64,000 nt of DNA from a virus (IMGVR_UViG_3300047462_000282:124001-188000), one strand, 5' to 3'. Counted from the stretch's first letter, positions 28,601 to 38,216 are shown. Notes: generated by a model from the letters alone, not told the origin. Translations and numbers: made by a program.

Positions 28601-31600
28601 GAATCAGTGTTTCAAAACTGGTCTCTCGGCAGCAGTATACTTAATCCAGAGCCTCTTGTCACCACCGGCACTATTGAATTATTGCCTGGAAAATTTGGTG
28701 ACGGAACATTGGTGAGCGAGCCTAACCAAACCATTACATTCCCGGCAAACTCTAATCTGAGACTAGAAGAAGGTACGTTTGAAAGTTGGATCGTTCCGCA
28801 ATGGAATGGATTAGATAATGATGCCGATTTGACTTTTAATATTACTCAGGACGGATATCAAATCAATCCTAGAAATGTTTTTATTGGAGCTTCAGAATAT
28901 CATCCAACTATTGTTAATGGTACTTTTACTCTTGACAAGAACTCTAATGTTTTAGGAACTCCTAATACTAATAAAGATGGTATATTCATTTATTACAATA
29001 AAGATATTTCTGGAAACTTCAACAGATGGTACATCAGAGTAATTGATGGCTATGTCAGCCCCTGTAGCTCGGCTTTCCAGTTCAAAATTACATCAACCGG
29101 ATCCTTTTATGATAGCAAAAGCTTAGTGCTTCCAAAGCCATCAAATTTGAGCATCACAACTGGTGTGAACACATTGAGTTTCAAAATTGGTGCAGATGGT
29201 TATGCAGATGAGGGCGTTACATTCGTTTCAGATCTTGATCATTATCTTTTGGATTTCGGAGAGGCTAAGACTAAGAATCGTCTATCCATCTACAAAGATG
29301 TAAGCGGATACATGAACTTCCGCGCGTATGATAGAGATAAAACTTCTTATTCTGTGAGTGCAGACGTATCTTCTTGGAATACAAACATGCCTCATCATGT
29401 TGCTGCTTCTTGGAAACTAAATACTGCTAATGGTAGAGATGAGCTGCATCTATTCTTAGATGGATTTGAAGTACCAAACATTATTAGGTATGGTCAGAAA
29501 TTACAGCCATATCTTCATGAAAAATTCAGAACAGTTGATCCTGAAGAAATTGCCGGTTCAGTTACTCGTGACATTGTAGCCGGAACTGATTTGTACACTG
29601 CCTTGGGTAGTCCGCTGGTTACCTCTACTATCAATTTCAGTGCCTACAATATTTTTAATGGAGACACAATTTTTATTGATGAAATTGGATTTAATCCAGC
29701 AGGATATCAAATCATCAATATCAACGGTCAAAACTTGACTCTTAATGCTCCAATGCCATCGACATTGACCAATGCAAGATTTTCTGTTAATAGAACTGCT
29801 TTCACAGTCAGCTCTGATATTGATGTCGCGCCGAATATTGAAGTAACCACCATTCATGCGTTTATCTCAGGCAATGACTTGTCTGGCACTTCCTGTACTA
29901 ATTTGGTACAATCACTCAGCCTCAACTTTACTACATTGGGCGTTCAACCAGGATATTCAATTAAAATTGATAGCATTACATCTCCTGTTGTATTCGCTAT
30001 CTTAGCAGTGTCTGGTAACACCCTAACTATCAATGGACCTCTTCCATCCAATGTTTCTAGCGGAGTATTTCAGATTTATTCTAATACTGAAAATGAAATT
30101 CCTGGAGTTAGAGCACTTCGACCAGCATACTCTATTTCCAAAGATGCAAATTTCAATAATATATTGACAGTTTCTAATGATGTATTTGCTGGAGATATAA
30201 TTTTAGTTAGAACTTTAGGGTTTAATCACAGACGTATTAAGAAACAGTATTATGTTTGGAGCGATGGTTATGAAAATGTTTTGATGACATCTTTGCCTCC
30301 GCCAATTTCTTTGGATGAAGCGCACATAACTAAAGTCATTCTGTCACCATACGCAGTTTTCTCAGATGGATATTTCCCGGCTGATGACGTAGCTGATACA
30401 TCCTCTGGATTATTTGATTCCGGTGGCATTAAAGATGGTTACGATGGTTATTTTGTGCCACTGTACCAAACTACCAATACTGTAATTGGTAGAACTTTAA
30501 CGGTAAATATTGCCGGTACTGCTGCTAACATAACTTTCCCAGCCACTGTTACCATTAATGGTTGTACTGCTGGCAACGTATTGGTAAATGAAACTATAAC
30601 ATTCAATTCATTTGGATCTTTAGATAGCACTAACAGATATATTTACATCAATTTTATTCATGTGAGTGCATCTCCAACCAGCTCTAAGAAGTCCCTGACT
30701 ATTGGTGTAAAAGAAAAGTATCCAATGACTGTCAGTGAGGGCGGTGAGTTGGTTCCAGTGGTTCGATTTAGCTACCCAATAGCTGTTGGTTATAATTTGA
30801 GCAGCACCGGACCAAATACTGTTACAGACCCTTATAATCAATTCAGCGGTTTGGATATCAATAATTATTTGTATATCCAATCTGGACCAGCTGCTGGATA
30901 TTACGTAATTTCTGGACTATCAGCAGATAGACATAGTATTACCCTTAAGACCTCAATCCCTGCTTTCACGAACTCTTCTTATCAGGTGCTTAATGTTAGC
31001 GACTATAGAAGCGGTTTGCAGAACGGATTCTTTACTTTCGAAGATGGCTATAACCTACCAGGAGTCCCATACTTCTTGTCAGAGGGATTCTATGAGTTGG
31101 ATTATTCTACCTACACCAGCATTAGAATTTCTCCACTGCATGAACACGCTTACTTGGGCAGTGATTTTACGGGAACTCATCAGCTCAATGGAATCATAGA
31201 CCAAGTTAAAATTTACTCTGTAATGTTGACCGATACTCGTGTAGGTGAGACCATTCCAGCTAACCAAAATTCAATTACTAAAGATTTCAATTCATTGAAA
31301 CCATTGAAGTCTGATTCTACTACACTAATGCTTTTGTCAATGGATAGCTTCCCACTGACAAACAGTGCTAATTCATATATTATTCCGCCATTTGATAAGC
31401 AACACTTCCAATCTTCTATAGTTGTTAATGAAAACTTTGGTCAAAGTATTGTTATTACTAGAGATCCAATCATTGTTCCTAATAATGGTATATTGGATAC
31501 TAGAAAACAAGGAACTGTTGAATTCTGGGTCAATCCATTCTTTGATTCAGCCAATGATCCACACCAAAGATTCTACTTTGATGCCTTTGGTGCTATCATT

Positions 31601-32755
31601 GAAGATGCGGTTAGCGTTAATAACACGGCAGTAAAGATATCTACACCAGCCAGCCAAATATTAAGTGTCACACTAAAATCTGGCGATCCTCGTATTGATT
31701 ATTTCGCAGGTGGCAAACTAGAAATTGATACGCAACGCGCTATTCAGGAAGAAGGCGTCAGCATGACCAATAGCTCCGTAGTTACTGGTCAGCCTATCCT
31801 TCAGATAATTACAGTTAAAATCATTGGAGATCTAACTGGAACAGATTATTTTGCTAATGGTACTGTAGGCACCGATCAAAAGACTATTTATCTAGGTAAA
31901 ACTTTACCTGCAAGCAACTTGCCATTATTGATCACATATCAAACTACTGCTAATAATAATGATACGCTAGATACACAGGTTATTAGACTTAATAGGAAGT
32001 TACCAAATCAAAATACTCATGTAGTTGTTAAGTATATTCCAAAGGGACTACAAGGCGATCGTATTTCTATTTGGAAAGATACATTTGGTTACGTTAACTT
32101 TGGTGTCTCTGCTTCTGGAACAGATTTCTTGGTTAGAGCCCCAACACGCTGGGCTCGCAATACCTGGCATCGTGTCAAAGCTAGCTACAAATTTAATGGT
32201 GGGGTCGGTGCAGACGAACTTAGGTTGTTCTTGGATGGATACGAGTGGACTAACGTATTATTTGGAACTGGTCTAGTCTTTGGTCAATTCCCAATTGTTA
32301 TGGGCTCTTCCATGCCAGGTGATGGCTACAATGTCGTAGGAAACATCAATTTCAAGGATCCAATCAATGAATTATTCATTGGTAGCGATTATACAGGAGC
32401 TAACCCTCTATTTGCCTTAATTGATAATTTTAGAATAAGCGATTTGTCAAGACCTCTTTATGCTCCTTATGGGGAGTCTTTGGACGTGAATTACAGCAGT
32501 AATTTATCAACCGTAATACCTGTTACAGTTGATTTATTTACCACTTATCTGCTAGATTTTAACTCTTTGCTGACCTTAAACAATAATTTCAGCATATTAA
32601 ATAACCGAAAAACTGGCTCATTTGACTTTTCTGTAAATATTATAGATTCCTTTGGTATAGTTAATAGTAACATAAAGAGCCAGGAAGCCCTGGAAGAGCT
32701 AATAAATGTCCTCAAGCCAGCTAATTCTAGAGTATTTATACAGTACATTAGGTGA
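25601..32755 (+). CDS. giant baseplate/tail protein with LamG-like regions
   Basis: A 2384-residue protein starting two bases after the J-like stop. The position matches the tail protein I / gp7 class of wedge proteins. Near residue 130-200 a helical segment (YIQSLSVALARALYDIRQVK) could be the wedge-binding part. The rest is a chain of beta modules. Two regions look like laminin-G/concanavalin-type lectin folds: about residues 1020-1300 (TFESWIVPQWNG ... DELHLFLDGFEVPN) and about 1905-2290 (GTVEFWVNPFFDSAND ... DELRLFLDGYEWTNV). Such folds often bind glycans, so the protein may take part in host recognition; this is inference. The tripeptide DGY occurs ten times. The C-terminus (EALEELINVLKPANSRVFIQ) is helical and wedge-like. 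Confidence 0.75.
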   Translation: MQILRIVSVQVIDSTNISVKFTEDLTPNLVTSNVSIISETPNVPDSQAQIIKVSQDTLNIICQPLTPLAAYYVTFQSVQSHIFESVNGDAQISADGVSNRYLINGPLGPDNPVQNYLTSYFNDNIYNLGDSNTVVSKYIQSLSVALARALYDIRQVKNENYLSFTVTDERKIRGAGPFDRLNEEAAYEISRVGLGPSTASAQQTFPFTDFPSYPVTLQKQTALETLHPNSLDLTGDFNINSLTLNLSNAPVTRLTSVVFTFNDASTFTYSISTLGYQILDSRYDQDFGFTYQQLANNQLRLSDKILSDPTFALDNILKVDVQYEYKNLGIVVDPTSVTVTTVLESIRETLPPIINIFSLQYAPIVTSSGAVSTSGGVTFLDPNSNIPGAVHPAFVVEIPFRLSALPFAPGQYAIDYTLGQVYVYGNDLTNNGTGPFPPLATYFYQLTYKNDLDYTYDPDTSDLVALPPGNLVTNTGNINFNYEQVLIPGIDYNSDLHIEVLEERIQNRLLALNVIQAVNSPITNVFRIFNETSGEIYTLDRWNDNKIYFRYNNPPNVVSQTGERASFNTITNELLFVNTTLTTSGGLKVFKIFLNNNTLASSTEDSLASFFNTSLVFTNGNVFVVERWFTRELAEASNVNRLVNVGDYMVDYANGVVYVAVSNTQGLSIGTATYKNDSVSPQFPHVISVEDIYYRISALNPKNKSFAFTSFGDGTIVPTSLDPSDELYLNSAVGAPYQILNGAVGIFSPSFVAGVTNQVKFVRSVYEYSDILHSTAPLNFAFSTTSSGFNITVNPISKEVFTNIQTDGSNLFLDVNENIPFLSSNITYTFNLVRVSDNAVLGASSIVAGNPVKLILNATNTPVVGQLVKIDYTFTINNLSRVVIDYNKGDYFVDYTYIADEIIISYEYGDNFLDFRTSQTVPENTQYFVTYKAGALRDALLKNFGTLVNVPQLSNFDIDFPRERYRDALVAALSSFIQGPTVNAIKNIGKTISHIEPEVIESVFQNWSLGSSILNPEPLVTTGTIELLPGKFGDGTLVSEPNQTITFPANSNLRLEEGTFESWIVPQWNGLDNDADLTFNITQDGYQINPRNVFIGASEYHPTIVNGTFTLDKNSNVLGTPNTNKDGIFIYYNKDISGNFNRWYIRVIDGYVSPCSSAFQFKITSTGSFYDSKSLVLPKPSNLSITTGVNTLSFKIGADGYADEGVTFVSDLDHYLLDFGEAKTKNRLSIYKDVSGYMNFRAYDRDKTSYSVSADVSSWNTNMPHHVAASWKLNTANGRDELHLFLDGFEVPNIIRYGQKLQPYLHEKFRTVDPEEIAGSVTRDIVAGTDLYTALGSPLVTSTINFSAYNIFNGDTIFIDEIGFNPAGYQIININGQNLTLNAPMPSTLTNARFSVNRTAFTVSSDIDVAPNIEVTTIHAFISGNDLSGTSCTNLVQSLSLNFTTLGVQPGYSIKIDSITSPVVFAILAVSGNTLTINGPLPSNVSSGVFQIYSNTENEIPGVRALRPAYSISKDANFNNILTVSNDVFAGDIILVRTLGFNHRRIKKQYYVWSDGYENVLMTSLPPPISLDEAHITKVILSPYAVFSDGYFPADDVADTSSGLFDSGGIKDGYDGYFVPLYQTTNTVIGRTLTVNIAGTAANITFPATVTINGCTAGNVLVNETITFNSFGSLDSTNRYIYINFIHVSASPTSSKKSLTIGVKEKYPMTVSEGGELVPVVRFSYPIAVGYNLSSTGPNTVTDPYNQFSGLDINNYLYIQSGPAAGYYVISGLSADRHSITLKTSIPAFTNSSYQVLNVSDYRSGLQNGFFTFEDGYNLPGVPYFLSEGFYELDYSTYTSIRISPLHEHAYLGSDFTGTHQLNGIIDQVKIYSVMLTDTRVGETIPANQNSITKDFNSLKPLKSDSTTLMLLSMDSFPLTNSANSYIIPPFDKQHFQSSIVVNENFGQSIVITRDPIIVPNNGILDTRKQGTVEFWVNPFFDSANDPHQRFYFDAFGAIIEDAVSVNNTAVKISTPASQILSVTLKSGDPRIDYFAGGKLEIDTQRAIQEEGVSMTNSSVVTGQPILQIITVKIIGDLTGTDYFANGTVGTDQKTIYLGKTLPASNLPLLITYQTTANNNDTLDTQVIRLNRKLPNQNTHVVVKYIPKGLQGDRISIWKDTFGYVNFGVSASGTDFLVRAPTRWARNTWHRVKASYKFNGGVGADELRLFLDGYEWTNVLFGTGLVFGQFPIVMGSSMPGDGYNVVGNINFKDPINELFIGSDYTGANPLFALIDNFRISDLSRPLYAPYGESLDVNYSSNLSTVIPVTVDLFTTYLLDFNSLLTLNNNFSILNNRKTGSFDFSVNIIDSFGIVNSNIKSQEALEELINVLKPANSRVFIQYIR

Positions 32756-32762
32756 GTAATAG

Positions 32763-35700
32763 ATGACCAAACGCAATCCGGTTTCAGCCCAACAAAATAT
32801 CTGGTTTGACTCTCAACAAGTAGATGATAGTGATTTGACTTTAGAGCAAGAGTTTAATACCACCATCGAATCTGGTATCATCCAAGATCATGTCGGTACA
32901 GGTATTTTGCCTGAAGTACTAGAGCAGAACATTCTATGGGACTCTACTTTAACCTCTGGATTTTTAGATGGTAAAGCAATTTTTACCCAAAATCAGCCAT
33001 CTGACAATAACTTCGGTAATCAACTAGAAATTGATCTTAGTGGATCAATTACGGGCGGCAGAAGAGTTGTCAAAGTAGGCATCATTGGTTTGGACTTCCA
33101 GAGTAACCTACAATATGAAATTTTCTATTTTAAGGCAAATGAGTCACAAATAAGTCAAAAGCATTTTACCAAAATTTTAGTGCTTATGTTCAACGATTTT
33201 ATTGGTGACCCTGACCTGTCTTTCAATTTGGGCGGCAAAATGGTCATCAAGGAAGCTCGCCCAATGACACTATCCAGAAGTCCCATCATGGTGGCTCAGG
33301 ATCAGCAGCCAAATCTATTTTTTAGAGACTTCTTCCTGGATGGACCTATTTCTTTACAATCCATGTTGCAAGCGGCTATGCCACTGTACAACATTGATAG
33401 TTTAAATATTCAAACCGCACCTCTAGACAATAAGGTCATACTAGCCAATGATGTAACTACTCAAATTGGTCAAAAGTTTTTAGCAACGACCAATAATATT
33501 CAAAAAGTAACATTGTTACTTTCTGTTCAGAACCAAAATAATCCTAGTGATTTGGTTTGGAACGGAGATTTGGTAGTCAGTATTTTCCCATTGCAATCAA
33601 GTGTGGAGTGTGCCAGTGACGTTGCCCCTAGCTCTCCAATTGATTTCGCACCAGCTAACGTTCCAGTTGCTCAAATTAGTTTTAACTATGCTACCCTAAG
33701 TCAAGCAGGCGTAGTGCTTGATTCAGTTCCACAACCAGTGGACTTTGTTTTCAGCAACAGCCCAATAGCTGCTGGTAACGTTTTGATTCCTAATGCTTAT
33801 TATGCAGCCACAATCAAAAGAAGCGGCTCCGCCAATAAATGTGATATTTTAATTGCCACTGGTGGTGACCTTACCGCTAACTCCAGGATTACGACTTTCG
33901 CAGGAACGTTGTGGGTTGATATTCCAGAACAAGACTTGTGGTTCAGAGTTTGGACTGATGCTGCCAAGGTATCTGATGGTCAGGCTTATGAGTCTGGTCA
34001 TGGTATGATTTTACCTAAGACCACCCTAGATTCAACTACTCAGGCTACCGTAGATTATTCTTTGCAAAATATTCAGTTCACTGGCAACGGAGTATTCAGT
34101 GCAGTAGTTTCTGCAGTTACCTCCGAGACCACACCAATTCCAGATCAGAAGACTGGCAATCCGGTTTTGACGAGACAACAGTTTGTACCACAAGTTCAAT
34201 TACTCAATACTATTGATTTAACAAACTTGGAAAATACTGCTGACCCATTAATCATTGGTGCAATTGCCGATAAGAATAGAAATTTCTTTGATTCTATTTC
34301 AGCTTTAATTAAATCCAATCTATACAGCGCCACCATGGCACATGATGAGTTGCTTATTAGAATTGTAGACGATCCAACTGATCCAGTTAGATTTGATAGC
34401 ACTGTTACCAGCCTACAAACAAATCTATTGAATGGTGATTTTGTCGGCGCCCAGATTTTCCCCGATGCAACGAATCCTAACGTATTCTATAGAATTGCTG
34501 ACGCAAAATTATGCTCAATGATTTTGGGAGACGTAAATGGTGATGGTATTATCGATCTAAATGATTTAGATATTTTAACATCTTATATTGGTTATAATAT
34601 GAATAATGGTTTACCATTACATTCTAGTATAACTGAGATTGATGGATATCACACGACTTTTACCAATGGTTATATTACATATACTCAACCATTTACTAAT
34701 CTATTCGGAATTCAATTTAAATTAGTTAATCCAATAGATGGATATGTAATAGCAGATGGTTATGATGGTGTATTGGTAGCCAATCCAAATGATCCAAGAC
34801 TTGCCCAGTTTACTAGTGCTACAGTTTCATTTAATACTATTCTTGGTCTTGATACCTATAAATTAGTTATTTATAATACTGGAAATAATGAATCTGATTT
34901 TGGTGGATTTGATATCACTTCTCTTGATACTACATTAGATGTAATTACGATACGAAAAGTAGTATTGACTGGTGATGTATTAGCAGAAATGTTAAGAGCA
35001 GATGTAGATGGAGATTTTGCAGTTACGCTTACTGACGGATACATTCTACAAAGCTATATTGAAAGAATGGTTCTGACCACTTCTCCAACCTCTACATATC
35101 CTGCTCCCGCCACTAATCCATATACTAAAGTTGGCACTAAGTTCAATGTTATCAGATTTAGATTGGAAAATTTTATAGACAGAACAGATGACTACTCTTC
35201 TGTTACTGTTGGAAGATCTTCTGTCGTACACCCACCACCTGATATATTCGAGAATGATGGATATTTTGCAAGCCATGATTTCTATCATAATCCGGTTCCA
35301 ATAAGTATAGAAAAAGAATTAACATGGGATGAATCTCTAATTGTAACAAATAGTAGGTCTAGATTTGTTCCTAGTGTTTTCAATATGATTAATGGATTCA
35401 TGACTAATTCTTGTGAATTGGAAGGAATTCAGTGTAATATTTATGGAAGCCCTCCAGCATTTGATTCTGGTAGAGTGGATTACTTCGTACCTGACAATCT
35501 TATTATTGGAGAAGGTGGCGAGATTCAAAGACCTGACGGAAATTTTTATAAGGTAGACTTTGAAGTTGGAACCATTGTTCTAGAAATTCCTGATGGATTG
35601 TTCGGTTCCGAAAGAACCATTAACATTCTAAATGATTTCATTGCCGATTATACAGGAGATGGAATTACTCGTTTGGGATTCCCTGCAATGAGATTTGCAG

Positions 35701-36302
35701 ATTGTTCTTTCGTAGGTCAAAATGCATTAACAAATGATCAATTAAGATTTTCAGTTTCTGTTCAGTCCTTTTCTCCTAATACAAACGGATTAAGTACTGA
35801 TGGATACGCTGGAGTTATAGTTGATGGAAAGATGGGCGTAGCAATTGATTATGCTACTGGCTTACTGACACTTAACTTCACTAACCTGTATCAAGATGCA
35901 GTTCTACAAACTTTGAGTACTAAAGTACAGGTCAACGTCTTCTTGAAGAAGGGCGGATTCAACAATCAGCCATTGTTCGTCGATTCTACTAAAGTTCAGA
36001 ACATGTTGAAATTGATTAGTGTTTTCAGTGGTGCCAACGAAGGCGGACCTTCAGCGCTAGTAGATTTGGCAGCCGACGTAACCGATGTATTGCCATTAGT
36101 TCACGGTGGTACTGGATTGAACTCAACTGGAGTAAATGGAATGGTATTGATGAGTAATGGTAGTTCATTGAGTTATCAATTCGTATCATCACCATTCGTA
36201 CAGTATACTCCAGCAAGCTCAGCCAATTGGAACAATAGCCCGCCAGCTACAGTGCAGGCAGCTCTTGATCGTATTGCCGCCGAGATAGGACCAATTCCAT
36301 AA
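32763..36302 (+). CDS. tail fibre/baseplate-distal protein with split dockerin-like motif
   Basis: An 1179-residue protein. The N-terminus (MTKRNPVSAQQNIWFDSQQV) probably attaches to the baseplate. Around residue 590 lies GDVNGDGIIDLNDLDILTSY, a textbook dockerin/EF-hand calcium loop plus helix. A second, weaker copy, ADVDGDFAVTLTDGYILQSY, occurs near residue 745, so the pair is separated by ~135 residues instead of the usual ~10. The inserted part includes FTSATVSFNTILGLDTYKLV, similar to a sheath insertion module. The last ~70 residues have HGGTGLNSTGVNGMVLMSNG, a motif common at phage fibre C-termini, and an AALDRIA helix. Likely a fibre or fibre connector at the tail tip; receptor unknown. 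Confidence 0.7.
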   Translation: MTKRNPVSAQQNIWFDSQQVDDSDLTLEQEFNTTIESGIIQDHVGTGILPEVLEQNILWDSTLTSGFLDGKAIFTQNQPSDNNFGNQLEIDLSGSITGGRRVVKVGIIGLDFQSNLQYEIFYFKANESQISQKHFTKILVLMFNDFIGDPDLSFNLGGKMVIKEARPMTLSRSPIMVAQDQQPNLFFRDFFLDGPISLQSMLQAAMPLYNIDSLNIQTAPLDNKVILANDVTTQIGQKFLATTNNIQKVTLLLSVQNQNNPSDLVWNGDLVVSIFPLQSSVECASDVAPSSPIDFAPANVPVAQISFNYATLSQAGVVLDSVPQPVDFVFSNSPIAAGNVLIPNAYYAATIKRSGSANKCDILIATGGDLTANSRITTFAGTLWVDIPEQDLWFRVWTDAAKVSDGQAYESGHGMILPKTTLDSTTQATVDYSLQNIQFTGNGVFSAVVSAVTSETTPIPDQKTGNPVLTRQQFVPQVQLLNTIDLTNLENTADPLIIGAIADKNRNFFDSISALIKSNLYSATMAHDELLIRIVDDPTDPVRFDSTVTSLQTNLLNGDFVGAQIFPDATNPNVFYRIADAKLCSMILGDVNGDGIIDLNDLDILTSYIGYNMNNGLPLHSSITEIDGYHTTFTNGYITYTQPFTNLFGIQFKLVNPIDGYVIADGYDGVLVANPNDPRLAQFTSATVSFNTILGLDTYKLVIYNTGNNESDFGGFDITSLDTTLDVITIRKVVLTGDVLAEMLRADVDGDFAVTLTDGYILQSYIERMVLTTSPTSTYPAPATNPYTKVGTKFNVIRFRLENFIDRTDDYSSVTVGRSSVVHPPPDIFENDGYFASHDFYHNPVPISIEKELTWDESLIVTNSRSRFVPSVFNMINGFMTNSCELEGIQCNIYGSPPAFDSGRVDYFVPDNLIIGEGGEIQRPDGNFYKVDFEVGTIVLEIPDGLFGSERTINILNDFIADYTGDGITRLGFPAMRFADCSFVGQNALTNDQLRFSVSVQSFSPNTNGLSTDGYAGVIVDGKMGVAIDYATGLLTLNFTNLYQDAVLQTLSTKVQVNVFLKKGGFNNQPLFVDSTKVQNMLKLISVFSGANEGGPSALVDLAADVTDVLPLVHGGTGLNSTGVNGMVLMSNGSSLSYQFVSSPFVQYTPASSANWNNSPPATVQAALDRIAAEIGPIP

Positions 36303-36315
36303 TTTATTGGACGGG

Positions 36316-36343
36316 TTGACAAGTATTTTCGCAGATTTACATT
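36316..36343 (+). promoter_or_regulatory. candidate sigma-70-type promoter
   Basis: A perfect TTGACA at 36316-36321 is followed after 16 bases by TACATT (four of six matches to TATAAT). It lies in the gap between the last tail gene and the first gene of the glycosylation block, where a new transcription unit is expected. The predicted start of transcription would fall almost on ATG 36350. Motif-only evidence. Confidence 0.35.
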
Positions 36344-36349
36344 GTCGCC

Positions 36350-37058
36350 ATGTTATTTTTACGCAAACTGCTCAAACTTCCCTCGCCAGTTGATCTTGGG
36401 TGGTCAACTACGAATGCACTTGAAATGCGTGATTTTTCGCCTCAGGGGGAAAACCTGGGAAGATTGGCACGAGACTGTTCAAAAAATGCATCCCGTCAAA
36501 TACTTTATTGCGGAAACTGCGACCGATTTTTTACAACAGAAAATTTGGTGGAGACTTAAACATCCAGTGGAAAAATTTCACTATTGGTTTGTTTCTCATT
36601 TCGTTCCTAGCCGCCGCTACCATATGTTAGACTTACGTCAACCATGCCCCAAAGGGGAGATGAACGTTGATTGCTATAAATATGGGTGGCGTGATGTAGA
36701 TGCACGAATGCTATTTGCCATGTTCAATCTATTGAATGAATTTGTAACTGGTGAACTGCCTCACTATTATTGTCCTACTGAAGAAGACGTAGCAAAAGAT
36801 CCGACCCTTAAAGAACAACGTAATGTTGTTCTTGAAGTTAATGCAATTCATCATTGGTGGAATGTAACTAGAAAAGAAGACCACCGTGCCTATGATAGCT
36901 TGCTACATCAATGGAGCCAGATACGTAAAATTTCTGGCAAAACAGAAGAGGCTGCCAGATTATTCAAAATCTTGGGCACTGTTGAAAAAGATAATGAAGA
37001 TAAAGTTGATGAAATGATTGCTCGCCTAATGAAAATCAGACGCTCTCTGTGGACCTGA
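36350..37058 (+). CDS. conserved phage protein of unknown function, frameshifted near 36445-36453
   Basis: The coding sequence appears to run in two frames. From ATG 36350 it reads MLFLRKLLKLPSPVDLGWST and reaches SPQG; after removing one G of the GGGGG run at 36445-36449 it continues KTWEDWHETVQKMHPVKYF and on to the stop at 37058, about 235 residues. Read uncorrected, the first frame stops at 36559, and the second frame would need a TTG start at 36342 or ATG at 36414 with a poor Cys-rich N-terminus. The body (HYWFVSHFVPSRRYHMLDLR, YKYGWRDVDARMLFAMFNLL) resembles a phage protein type I have seen in large phages, of unknown function. Whether the extra G is a sequencing error, a mutation or a +1 frameshift site cannot be decided here. 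Confidence 0.65.
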
Positions 37059-37071
37059 TATAGAAAGATTC

Positions 37072-38208
37072 ATGAAAATATGTTGGTTTGGTTTTCTTGG
37101 CAAGAATCATAGTTGGTCTATCGTTGCTCAAAATCTATCTAGAGAATTTATCAGAATGGGACACCATGTTGATTTATTCTCTACTAATGGTACTAAACAT
37201 TTCCCCGATGATTTAAAGCCCTATCTCAAAGGGCAAATAGAAGAAGGACAAGGAATTACAGCAGAAGATTACGTATCAAAAATTGGTTCAAAATTAGAAC
37301 AAACTTATGATATGCAGTTATCATATACTGCTCTAAGAAATTTTGACACTTATTTTATTCGAGGAAATAAAAATAGATTTGGTATTTGGAATTATGAAAC
37401 TACAGTCTTGCCAAAAGCATTCGCTAAATATGCTAGAGGAGTAGACAAAGTATTACCGTCTTCTGAATTCTCTAAAAAGATTTTTACTGATAACGGAATG
37501 TCACCGGACTTACAAGTTGTAGTACCACATGGTATCCATTTAGACCGATTTCAAAATCTGGGAAAGTATCCACTCAAGACTAAAAAGAAATACAAGATTC
37601 TTTGTAATATTGCTCAGCCCCATTTAAGAAAGAATATACCAGGTTTATTAAGCGCTTGGGCTAAAGCATTTACTAAAAATGATGATGTATGTTTAGTATT
37701 GAAGATTTCTAGAAAGGGACCCAATCCTATGTATGATGTGCCTTTTGATGAAATCTTTAATGAGTTCAGAAAGTCACATAAAGATTTGGCTGAAATCGAA
37801 ATAATCGATACGTTTATTACTGATATTGAAACTCTGTATAATGCCTGTGATGTGGTGCTTACTATGGCACACACTGAATGTTTTTGGATGCCAGGACTAG
37901 AGGCATTTGCTGCTAATAAGATAGTGATTGCACCACGTTATGGTGGGCAGCTAGATTATATGAATGATGGAAACTCAATTTTGATTGATGGTAAAATTAT
38001 TCGAGCCGATATCAGAATGCAATATTGGGAACCCTCTCCATATGCAGCATGTTTTAATCCAGATGTAGATCAATGTGCTGCTAAACTAAAAGATGTCATC
38101 AATAATTATGACGATTACCTAAAAAAGTTTTCTCCTGGAATGCAAGAAATGGCTCATAAGCTAACGTGGGAAAATGCTGCCAAACAAATTATAAGTTTAT
38201 GTAAATAA
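37072..38208 (+). CDS. glycosyltransferase, GT4-like (GT-B fold)
   Basis: A 378-residue glycosyltransferase. The N-terminal Rossmann-like domain begins MKICWFGFLGKNHSWSIVAQ with a Gly-rich loop, and the C-terminal domain carries ILCNIAQPHLRKNIPGLL and the nucleotide-sugar binding segment TECFWMPGLEAFAANKIVIA, in which E-x7-E-like spacing is typical of GT4 enzymes. It would move a sugar from a nucleotide donor to an unknown acceptor in the cytoplasm. It starts a block of sugar genes (a GT2 gene follows nine bases downstream), so it may modify virion proteins, phage DNA or a host glycan. GAAAGATT precedes the ATG. Confidence 0.85.
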   Translation: MKICWFGFLGKNHSWSIVAQNLSREFIRMGHHVDLFSTNGTKHFPDDLKPYLKGQIEEGQGITAEDYVSKIGSKLEQTYDMQLSYTALRNFDTYFIRGNKNRFGIWNYETTVLPKAFAKYARGVDKVLPSSEFSKKIFTDNGMSPDLQVVVPHGIHLDRFQNLGKYPLKTKKKYKILCNIAQPHLRKNIPGLLSAWAKAFTKNDDVCLVLKISRKGPNPMYDVPFDEIFNEFRKSHKDLAEIEIIDTFITDIETLYNACDVVLTMAHTECFWMPGLEAFAANKIVIAPRYGGQLDYMNDGNSILIDGKIIRADIRMQYWEPSPYAACFNPDVDQCAAKLKDVINNYDDYLKKFSPGMQEMAHKLTWENAAKQIISLCK

Positions 38209-38216
38209 GGATCAAT

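Noticed and set aside
36342-36485. Alternative starts at TTG 36342 or ATG 36414 for the gene before the glycosyltransferases
   Set aside because: The peptide in that frame (Cys-rich, no ribosome binding site) looks non-coding, while ATG 36350 plus one base removed at 36445-36449 gives a continuous protein-like sequence.
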